A stretch of DNA of 64,000 nucleotides, from positions 54,994,172 to 55,058,171 of the forward strand of contig NC_054712.1 in assembly GCF_016097555.1 (NCBI RefSeq), given 5' to 3'. The position numbers and the translations under genes are program-made. Shown piece after piece: positions 13,001 to 25,000 of the stretch. Under the pieces are notes generated by a model. That model was not told the DNA's origin. It searched no databases and saw nothing but the letters and a program-made list of their open reading frames with translations. Source of the DNA: Gigantopelta aegis. Its lineage: Eukaryota; Mollusca; Gastropoda; Neomphalida; Peltospiridae. Numbering within the stretch: position 1 is the first letter of the stretch; the number at the start of each line of letters is the position of its first letter.

Positions 13001-16000
13001 GAGGTTTCGAGCATGTCCGCCCCGGACTCAGATACCACAGAGGTTTCGAGCATGTCCGCCCCGGACTCGGATAACACAGAGGTTTCGAGCATGTCCGCCC
13101 CAGACTCATATACCACAGAGGTTTCGAGCATGTCCGCCCCGGACTCATATACCACAGAGGTTTCGAGCATGTCCGCCCCAGACTCATATACCACAGAGGT
13201 TTCGAGCATGTCCGCCCCAGACTCATATACCACAGAGGTTTCGAGCATGTCCGCCCTGGACTCATATACCACAGAGGTTTCGAGCATGTCCGCCCCAGAC
13301 TCATATACCACAGAGGTTTCGAGCATGTCTCCCCAGACTCATATACCACAGAGGTTTCGAGCATGTCCGCCCCGGACTCATATACCACAGAGGTTTCGAG
13401 CATGTCTCCCCAGACTCATATACCACAGAGGTTTCGAGCATGTCTCCCCAGACTCATATACCACAGAGGTTTCGAGCATGTCCACCCCAGAGTTCGATCT
13501 CTGGGAGGCCAGGGACCCAACCTGGGGCAGATTAAAATTTAGTGAAGTGTAAATAAGTGACATATTAGTGACATAATTTTTTTTAGCACGGTCATCGTAT
13601 CATAAATTGAAAATAAGAAAAAGCTCAAGCTGTAGGATCAGGTTCAATAATACTGTTGATCTATTTTGACCTTATGCAGCTTACAGACATCTGAATTTTA
13701 TTACAAAATTGCAGCATGCTAACTAACTGGTTGTTTGCTATCCATTTTTGTTTAATCAGTAGTATGTAAGCATTGATGTGTGTTCAGTTAATCACCGACA
13801 ATTCAGTCACACACGTTTTTTGGGATGGTCTGTTGTACGTCTCTTTAAATTTTGCATCATGAAATATTAGCGTCTTGTATGCCCTCGAAAAATTTGCTAA
13901 AGTTTTATACTGAGTAACATTTCCTGATTTACAGTATTATAAAATAAACTTCCCTTCCCATTCTTATACTGATGTCATAAAGACATTCATTTTCTTTCAA
14001 CTGCCAATTAATACATACATTTGATACACATGCACACACACAAAAAGAATGATTGTGAGAGAGATATGGGGGAGAGATAGAGAGAGATAGAGTGAGAGCG
14101 AGAAAGAGGGGAGAGATAGTAGAGAGAGTAGAAGAGAGAGATAGTAGAGAGAGTAGAAGAGAGAGATAGTAGAGAGAGTGAGGAAGAGGGGAGAGATAGA
14201 GAGCGGGAGGGAGAGAGAGATAGTAAAGAGAGAGAGGGGAGAAGGAGAGTGAGAGAGGGGAGAGGGAGGGGTGAGAGAGCGAGTGAGTACAATATTCACT
14301 TTTGTATTGGCGTAATGATATGATTTTAACACAATTATTTTTCAGGGGCCCAGCTGAAAGAGTTTTGCCAGTACGGCACACGCGACGAATGTCTGAAGTA
14401 CGTGGAGAAAGATGGTGCTTGTAAGAAGCTACATTTCAGGAAGATCATTCGCAAACACACGGACGGTGAGATTTTATTGTTGAAACTGAAATTATGTTGT
14501 ATGGGGCAGAATGTAACTCAGTGGACTTGGGTTCCTTCTGTACCAACTAGTGCCACACTTACTGGTACGTGGATATCAAATGTCTTGGTATATATTATTC
14601 TGTGTATGGAAAAATGCATACAAAAATCCTTCTTTGCTTTATCCAAATGTTTCTCGCTCTAGCCAATGCACCACGACTGGTATATTAAAGGCCGTGGTAT
14701 GTGTTATCCTGTCTGTGGGATGGTGCATATAAAAGATCCCTTGCTGTTAATCAAAAAGAGTAGCTCATGAAGTGGTGACAGCAGGTTTCCTCTCACAATA
14801 TCTGTGTGGTCCTTAACCATATGTCTGACGCCATATGACTGTAAATAAAATGTGTTGAGTGCATCCTTAAATAAAGCATTTACTTCCTTCCTTCAACCAA
14901 ATGTTAAAATCACCATATGTTAGACACCAAATAGCAGTAGTTTAAACATTCCTTTTCTGTTTCTGTTATATCATCAGTAGAGGGGTTATATGTAACATAT
15001 TTCTGTTGTATCATCAGCAGAGGGGTTATATGTAACATATTTCTGTTGTATCATCAGCAGAGGGGTTATATGTAACATATTTCTGTTGTATCATCAGCAG
15101 AGGGGTTATATGTAACATATTTCTGTTGTATCATCAGCAGAGGGGTTATATGTAACATATTTCTGTTGTATCATCAGCAGAGGGCTTATATGTAACATAT
15201 TTCTGTTGTATCATCAGCAGAGGGCTTATATGTAACATATTTCTGTTGTATCATCAGCAGAGGGCTTATATGTAACATATTTCTGTTGTATCATCAGCAG
15301 AGGGGTTATATGTAACATATTTCTGTTGTATCATCAGCAGAGGGGTTATATGTAACATATTTCTGTTATATCATCAGCAGAGGGGTTATATGTAGCATAT
15401 TTCTGTTATATCATCAGCAGAGGGGTTATATTTCTGTTATATCATCAGCAGAGGGGTTATATGTAACATATTTCTGTTGTATCATCAGTAGAAGGGTTAT
15501 ATGTAACATATTTCTGTTATATCATCAGCAGAGGGGTTATATGTAACATATTTCTGTTATATCATCAGCAGAGGGGTTATATGTAACATATTTTGTCTCG
15601 CCTTTATAAAAAAAGAAAGAAAAAAGTTTGTTTTGTTTAACGACACCACTAGAGCACAGTGATGTATTAATCATTGGCTATGTGATGTCAGACATTTGGT
15701 AATTTCGACATATAGTCTTAGAGAGGAAACCCGCTACATGTTTCCAAGGGATCTTTTATATGCACCATCTCAAAGACAGGATAGCACATATGATGGCCTT
15801 TGATGTACCAGTCATGGCGCACTGGCTGTATCAAGAAGTAGCTCAATGGACCCACTGACAGAGATTGATTCCAAACTGACTGCACATCAAGCGAACGCTT
15901 TACCACTGGGCTACAACCTGCCAAACCGCCCCCCCCCCCCCCCCCCCCCCTTACAAAGACGAGATGTAGGTATTACTTTTCCGATGGCTGCGGCCTCAAT

Positions 16001-19000
16001 GGCTACAGCATGAATTTTGTAGCTGAGTTTTAAACTTTCATATTTGCTCCATTTGTTTTACATATTCACAATTTTGTTGTTGCTCAGTATACATGAATAG
16101 TTAAAACATTTGTTTTAGCTGCAAAGAGCTGGGGTATTAGGCATATTACTTGCTGTATACAGTTATTCTTTTTTGTTTTTCAGAGTCACTTGGAGATTGT
16201 TCGTTCCTCAATACCTGTTTCCATATGGACACTTGCAAGGTAACACTTTACCACTAACTTCTCTTTGTTACTATTCTGGGCCCCCGTTCCATGAAGCATT
16301 CTTAGCACTAAGATCACCTTATGTATGAACTTAAGTTAATCTTAACACTAAGGTTGCTTCATAGAGCGGGGCCCAGATGGTTAGAAATTGATACAGTCAC
16401 ATGTTTTCATCCTTACATACTCCAACCCTGTTGTTTTTAGGACTGCTGAACCTATGAATCATTTCTCATGTGTTTACCAGTTGCGCTAGCCAGCATTTCT
16501 TTATGTCTCCCAAAATTACCAAATGTTTGACATCCAATAGCCTATGATTAATAAATCAATGTGCTATTGTTAAACAAAGCAAACTTTAACTTTCTTTATG
16601 TCTCTAATCTGATGTGCAGATGGCTGATAAGCGAGGAGAATGTTAGTATTTCAAATTTTTTAAATTTTACCTTCAAAATTAATCTTCTTTTGTTTTGCCT
16701 CCCTCATAAAGATAAATTGAGCATGATCACATACCCTATATAGACATTAAATCAAAGTCAGACCATGAATGTAGAGAATTTCAAAATGTGGGTATATTTT
16801 TTCTTTCAGTATGTACATTATGAAATAGATTTCCCCACTGCCAAAAAGGAAATGGCTCTGTTGAAGAAGGAGAACACTCTGACCAGTGTAGGCATGGCCA
16901 GTGACTGTTGTCTGTATCCTCCACAGGTATGCACTTTGATCTTAACTTACCTCGTTATACTCATAACTTACCGTGGGCCTAATTCACTAAACTCTCGCAA
17001 CTTTGTGATCTCGCAGTGCAATGCTAAAAGACTTGCAAAGAGGATGCCTAAGAGACCTTTGTGAATTAGGCCCCTGGTTACACTCGTAATAAATGTATTT
17101 TCCTTTTAATTTTTAATTTTTTGAAACCCATGCATGATTTGATTGTAGATGGATCATTTAAATTATTCTTAAGCAATTATCGAGATTTCTTTTAAAGCCG
17201 CACTCCCTAGTTCCATCCAGTGAAAATAAATTATACTTTGGTTAATCTACAAACCTGTAACACACTTAGATCACGTTTTTATCAAATGGAGTGAAAAAGA
17301 AGGTTTTATATTGATAAATACCATGGGAATCCCCATGTCCCAATTGCTTGAAATAATTTTGAAAGTTAGTATTTTGATGTCACCGGTAGATGTCGCTCGA
17401 AGCACAACAATGCCTACGTCACGACAAATTTCACAGACTTGGGGTGCGTTTCTTTCACCTCTTCTGGACATGTTCCAACTGTTCTGTCCTGGTTGTATCC
17501 CCTCTCCAAATATCGTAAGACTTAGCAAAATTATTCGTTTTAAGGGTTTGTAACGTTTTGTATTGAGACACTTACTTGTCTGAACTTTATTGTTACTGAA
17601 AATGTTCACGAACTGTGAAGAACAAATCGGATGTTGATTGCGCGAACTGTGCACAAGAAAACAAACCGAACCAAAATGATAACGGTCACGTGGTATACCA
17701 ACGTCTGTGACATTGAAATAGAAATATCCCGTCTAAAAATAGATTAGACCTTGTCTGTTCAACGGTTTTTTCTCAAACGTGCCTCCGTTTTTAAGAAATA
17801 CGAAAAATGTATTTTGTGGTATTACAAACACCAGGATTACCAGGATTACCAAAAAACACTTCAGGTGAATGGAAATGTATATTCTAAATAATAAACAGTA
17901 AGTAAAGTGCAATTTTATTTGTGAAAAAATGGGTTTAATAGCGAAAAACAATGCCGTAATGGTTAACAACTAGCCGTAACTAGGGTGTGTCCCAGGGGTG
18001 GGGAAAAATAAAATTGTCAATCGGTCCCACGTTGATGTCATCACTACCGGGGGGAGGGGGGTAGAGGGATAAGAAGAAAGGAATGCACATAAAAATTATA
18101 AAATCATTTAAAAGGTGATATTTGCCAAGTAGTGTTCTAAAAACAAAATCATAGTGGCATTTGTATATTTTTATTTTGAATCATGAATGCGAAAACGATA
18201 AACATCAAAACATGAAAGAAAAACAAAATGTTTGATCACATCAGCGAAATTTTTTTATTATATTTATTTTACATAATGGAATAAATAATATATAAAAAAG
18301 GAATAAAAGTTATGCATTTTAACTCCCATATATGTATAAAAAGTACCAGTATTCAGTAGTCCTGAAAATTAATAAACAATAACACCGTTGGAGCGTTTGA
18401 CAACTTGAGCTGGCACACGTTTAGACAAAGCAATTAATAACGTTGTCGCCGATTGGATGACATTTGATCTCTCCTGGCTCTAAAGATAGCCGGTTTAGCT
18501 ATTCCAGCTCACTCCCACTTTTAAAAAAAAAAGAGGTGTAAACCTTTTTATTTATTTTAAAGTCCTTTATAATTATTTGATACACTACATTGAACAGTCA
18601 ACAAGAAACACATTTATTGATTATTTCAGTATATTTTATGCTATTTCAAGCAGTTTGTATTTCACAAAAGCCTCTTGCTTCGTCGGACTCTGACACTCGA
18701 CCCGACAGAGCTCCGTACACAGGCGTTAACATGTGTTGATTGTGACCAGTTGCAAACTCTGGGTCCTTTGTTTTAATTGGAGTGTAATACCTTGGTAGCT
18801 TTCTCACCAAGAATGATGAACGTCTGTTTTATCTCGTGACCAGCACAGCGGCTTTGACAAATGTCTAGCCTAGTGGCAGTAGATTGATTGTAGGTTCGAC
18901 TTATGGCAGACTTTAAAATCACAGACGTCAGAAACACCAGTCAGTTTGACCACTATTTATTTATTTATTATTATTTTAAATCATGCACAAGATGCCAATG

Positions 19001-22000
19001 TCTGGGCAGGCCGATCCAATTGGCGGATAGGAATTTGTTCCTATAATAGAAACGGACAGGTGCTTCGGACCGACAAGAATGACAAAAGTGGGACCGGCAA
19101 ACGCACGTTTTTGAAAAATAATTTCGGTCTCAGAGATCGAGAATCGGTCCCAGACCGGGAAAAAAGGGCTTTTCCCCACCCCTGGTGTGTCCCTTTAATT
19201 TGCTATGTATATTGATTTAAAATCTTATAGCAATGGCGTGCACATGTGACAGTAGCAGTTTTCATCTGTTGCTCTAGACCAAGTATTAAAATAATTATAT
19301 GTTAGATACCAAGTAGTCGTAGTTTAAAATGGACTACTTGTTGCTTTTGCTATTTCAAGCCCTGGCTGAGGTGTCTTAGAACAAATGTAAATTTGTTTCC
19401 TTTCCTGGAACAAGATAGTTTAATTTTCAAAATTAAAATCAACGTGTATAAGAGTGATCTGTTTTTGTTTTTCATTAAATAAATTTCGACAACACTGTTC
19501 AGCATTTGTTTTCGTAGCCCCATGGTAAAGCGCTCACTCGATGTGCGGTCAACCACAGATCGATGTCCGTCGGTGGGCCCATTGGGCTATTTCTCTCTCC
19601 GTCGGTGTGCCCATTGGACTATTTCTCTCTCCATCGGTGGGCCTATTGGGCTATTTTTCTCCGTCGGTGTGTCCATTGGGCTATTTCTCTCTCTGTCAGT
19701 GGGACTGTTTCTTGTTCCAGCCAATGCACCACGACTGGTATATCAATAGCTGTGGTATGTACTACCCTGTCTTGTGGGAAGGTGCATATAAAAGAACTCT
19801 TGCTGTTAATCAAAAAGAGTAGCCCATGAAGTGGTGACAGCAGGTTTCCTCTCAATATCTGTGTGGTCCTTAACCATATGTTTGATGCCATATAACCGTA
19901 AATAAAATGTGTTGAGTGTGCGTCATTAAATAAAACATTTTTTCTTTGTTTTTGTTTTCAATAAGCTGTTTATCGTATGTCATTACCTTTATGATTGCAG
20001 TGGATACAGTGTGACTTGCGTATCTTCAACATGTCTGTCCTGGGTAAGTGTGCCGTTGTGATGGCCGACCCACCCTGGGACATCCACATGGAACTGCCCT
20101 ACGGAACAATGAGCGATGACGAGATGAGACGCCTGGATGTGCCCGGTCTGCAGGACGATGGTTTTATCTTTCTCTGGGTCACAGGAAGGTAGGTCCATAA
20201 GTGTACAAGTTGGGGGAGGAGGGTTTGCAAGGGAGTGAACACCCCCAAAGGGGTGGAGTAAATCCACAAATGCAGGCAAAAGCGATAGAGATATTCGAGA
20301 AAAATGTGTTGGCCTGAAAGCTTTTCCCCATGTATTTTCATAATTCTGACAACATTATTAGTTGTAACCCATGTAAAAATGCATAGTGATTTGTTTGCAA
20401 CCCTATTTAGCTGTTTGGCTGTAATGCTAATATGAATAAATGTTCAGATTTGGCCATTTTTGTTTAATTCGGTTCCAAAAAATTAACTCCGTGAATAATG
20501 ATAACCAGAGCCTTTTCCAAATGATTCTCCAATAAACCTTTTTCATAATTTGGTACCTAAAATTGTTGTGCTACTTTAATAGTTTCTTAGTATTGCAGTC
20601 TTTCTGTGTCTTTTCACAAGACGAAATTGTTTTTGTCGTCATATGCAAACCAAATATAAAAAGTCAAGTCAAACTACTACTATACCAAAGGGAATTAAAT
20701 GGTTTACACTAATTTTCTCACAATGAAGAGTACTATTTACTATTTTCTTTTTATATAGATACAGTAGGATAAACTATTTCACTATTGAATACATGCATTT
20801 AGCTCATCATAATGTATTTTGGTGGTCATTTCCAGAGCCATGGAGCTTGGACGAGAATGTTTGGATCTCTGGGGGTAAGAACCGACATGCTATTAAAATC
20901 ATATACAGTCGAACTTGGTATAACAGGTACCTCTATATAATGACTACCTGCCCATAACAACCACCCTGAACCCCCCCCCCCCAAAACACTTTTCTTTCTT
21001 TATTTGACCTCTATAGAATGGCCACCTGTCCAACGCGGCCAGCAGCTACTATTTTTCAGCAAAAATAAGGTCTGAACCTGCATTAGCGGCCAAAATATTA
21101 TTTCCAAAAACATTTTTTTAACAAATTCTTCCCACCATATATGATCGTACAGCGATTTAGTTCCCAGTAAATTCCATTGTTTTCTGAAATGCCTACATTG
21201 TTGTGTCACGTGACCGGAAAGTTTGGCGATTTGATTCGACTTGACAAAGAACAAACTTATTTTGATGTTATCATATGATGTTATTGTCGTAAACAAATAT
21301 ACGTTCAGCTCGAATTGTTACTCAATAACAAGGCGACTTCTCATTGGCTGTAGCCTATGAAATCAGAATGTATTACGGTATCTGATTGTTGCGGTATTAT
21401 CAAAGGCAATTATAACCAAGGTGCCTGAGTAGTCCCTGCTGTCAACCGAGCGGCAAACATTAATGAATTTAGTTAAGCCAGTATGTTTTGGTAAATCGCG
21501 ACCTTTGTTTACCAAAATTGTTTTGTTTGCAGTTGGCAACGTAATCCCACTGGATTAGTATGACAGTATCTGATTGTTGCAGTATTAGCAGCCACATAAA
21601 ACTAAGACGCGACATCACGGCGAATAAACCTCAGTGGATTAGTATGACAGTGTCTGATTGTTGCAGTATTAGCAGCCACATAAAACTAAGACGCGACATC
21701 ACGGCGAATAAACCTCAGTGGACCGCTTATTAGTGAAATATGTTAGGGTCTCGATGAAATCTTTTGGGACCTCTATATAAAGGCCACCTGTCCATAATGG
21801 CCACTTTCTGTTGGTCCATTGACTGGTTGTTATATACAAGTTAGACTATATATATAAAAGATTTTAGTGTCATATTTGTAATGTTGCAGAAAGCAAAATG
21901 TAGGCATTAGTTTGACAAAAACACAGAAACATTTTTATTCAATATCGTGTCGCAATTCACTATTCAAATGTCAGAAATCACTACAATACACATTTCTAAA

Positions 22001-25000
22001 ATGTTAAATAGTAGTTTCTAATCAATTATTAAATTATTAGATTACCGACTACCACTAATAAAAATGTTCCTTGAAAACAACATGTTTGTATTTATGCCAA
22101 CCTTCGGTTTGTATTTTGTTAGTCCATTTCTCACAAAATGAGTATTTGGTTCACCAAACTTCATACAGATTCTCACCATTATTAAAAACAAAAAATTACG
22201 CTATTGTCATATGTTGAGTGTAAAGTTAAAGGTCATAGATCAGGCCAGGTAACAGTTGAGAGATAAAGCTGCAGCCTGTTTACCAGACAAAGTTAATACT
22301 AAAATGGATTTTTATTTATAGTTCATAACAGATAAAAGTTTATTGAAACATTTATTACTAAATTTGTTTAATATTTTGTGAGCTAAATGACATTGTTGTG
22401 TTTTCAGCTACAAGCGCTGTGACGAGTTGATCTGGGTGAAGACCAATCAGCTTCAGCGTATTATCCGCACAGGAAGGACAGGTCATTGGCTGAACCATGG
22501 GAAGGAACACTGCCTGGTACAAAACCTTTCACAGACGTTATTGTTTTTATATTATAATGTAGTGTTCAACACATTTATGACATAATTAGTAGAAACATTT
22601 ACTTCGCTGCAACTAATAATTTGATAAATATTTGATAACCTGGTATTTTCAAAAACAATTCTGTTACCAAGCCTTCTATTTAGGAGTGAATTGTTTGATA
22701 GGATGGAATATGGTTAAACATTTATTCATTCATTCAGATGATAGGTTTTGTTTTATATTTGTCTCGCTTCAACAGAGTCAGAAAGCATGTTATAGCCCTC
22801 TGTTAATTTTATGTTTAGTTCCATGTCACATTTTCATATTTAACTCCATTTCTTAAAAGAATAATTACTACATTATTGTGTGCAGAGTCACTTAGCACTG
22901 GTGCATGTTCATCTGAATGCATTTTTAAAAACATATTAATATTAATTAATATTTATTTTATTTCATTAAAAAAAAAAAAAAGCAGAAATTAAAATACCTT
23001 AATTAAAATAAAGTTTAACTGTTACTATAGGCCAAACCAGTTTATGGTAGGCTTTTTATTTTCAAAATATGTTTAAACATTTTCTGAGGTGTTTGTTAAA
23101 CAAATATTCCTTCCCATATAATTTGTTTTTATGTACAACCCATTACTACCAAAATAACACTTTAAATATATCTTATTGTCAGTGCATTATATTGTTTGCA
23201 GATCTCTGTTAGGAATTAGAATAACAATTCTAGTTCAATCAACCAGGAGAAATGTGCCAGAAAGCTGTGCTAGAAAAAAGGTTTTTAGCACATGTCCCCT
23301 TGACGGTAATGCACCCTTTTCATTGATCTCATCGTTTAGGTGGACGGCCATTGACACTTGTTGATTACGTCATTCTCTAATCAAAGATAGTTTGTGACGT
23401 CACATCATATGTAACGCTGCATGCATTCCTTTTAGTGATGTAACATATATCAGCTGAGAGGAGTAATGTCAAAGTACAAAAATAAAATGCAGTGAATTTT
23501 ATAATAATTATACCAAAATTATAAGAATAATTGAACTATAAAATATTTCGGGCACTCGTCCTTTTGTAGATGGTTTTTTTCGACAGTCGTCTCAAGAAAA
23601 TCAATCCTTGGAGCTCGCTAAAGCTCTTTCCAACGATGGATTTTCTTAAGACTTGTGTCAGAAAACCCATCTACAAAAGGACGAGTGCCAGAAAAAATTA
23701 TAAGATATATAATAAATTATTATAAATATTATAAAAGGTATCGTTTGTTTCCAGGTGGGAGTGAAAGGCAACCCTGAGGGAGTGAACCGAGGATTGGACT
23801 GTGACGTCATCGTGGCCGAGGTAATCTGTGGTGTTAACAGAATGGACAGATAGATGAAACCAAATTTAGCCAGATAATTGCAGCTATTTGTTCTTAGCCG
23901 ATGTATTTTTCGTGCTTGACATGTTGTTATACGTTCATTCATTCTGTTTATTCTGTTTCTACAACATTCATGATAAGTTACTTTTAGATCATCTTTTAAC
24001 AGTTTAAAACAATTGTGACGTACTTTCCACAACTTTAAACAAACACGCGTCATAACCGGCTATGCCACGTGCATTACACTTACTGTAGTATCTCAGAAGG
24101 CTTCGAGTGGCGCTGCGATCACATGCTATTCCATGCGCATGCGCTGATCCAGCTGATATAAAATGACATGAAACGATCTCATGAACAAATAGGCCCGCTA
24201 GACAAGATCTATAGATCTAGTTTGTTTTTTTGTTTTTTATTATTGTTCTTTATTGTTTTAATACATGTATTTGGTTGAGCATATCTCGTAATAGGAGTTA
24301 GTCGTAATTATTGCGCAGTTTGTAAATTTAATTAATCAACGCGTTTGCTATGGTGCTTTAAAGACATTGGTGGAGGTTTTCATGCAAAGAATACGGCGAT
24401 GCCTGTGAAAAAATAATTTACATAATAACAGAGATTTCCTTTCACGGCTGCGGTGAAACTTTGGGCAAGGAAGAAAAATTGCAGACTTACTCACAGTTGA
24501 ATAAATTTTGATTTCCCTGCCTTGCTGGCCATTGCAACATTATCTATCTTCACTGTCCCCTTGTCTTTGGAATGAATAGATTATCAATAGGCTTATTATA
24601 GCAAAATAAACAAATGCATCACAAATTATATCTCTTTTTTATTTCATTCAGTAGTGAAGCATAACAAACTATCAGCACACAAAATAAAACAAACAAACAA
24701 ACATATTATTTATAAGCAGGTTGATATCATATCATATCATATGGTGTTATTACAAGGATCAGAGGAAAATAGAAAACAATTACATTAAAAATCTGAAAAA
24801 ATTCACAAGATTTTCAACTGTATTAGGAGCCTTATGAGTTGCTCAGATCGCATCTGAGGGCCTGCATTAAAAAAAAATCCTGGGGGAAGGTCTAGACCCC
24901 CGCCACATCCGCCTTTTGCTGCCAAATCCAGTGGGGAAAAACTTGCCACCACTCAAGAAATCCTGGGCAGAACCCTGCATTTCAGCAGCTGTTAATAACA

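Noticed and set aside
11959-13552. Long repetitive frames of up to about 410 codons on both strands
   Set aside because: They are the 39-bp minisatellite read in stop-free frames; the repeat is intronic in METTL3 and the frames exist on both strands alike.
14955-15594. CRISPR-like regular array
   Set aside because: There are no unique spacers; it is a head-to-tail 40-bp minisatellite in an animal intron.
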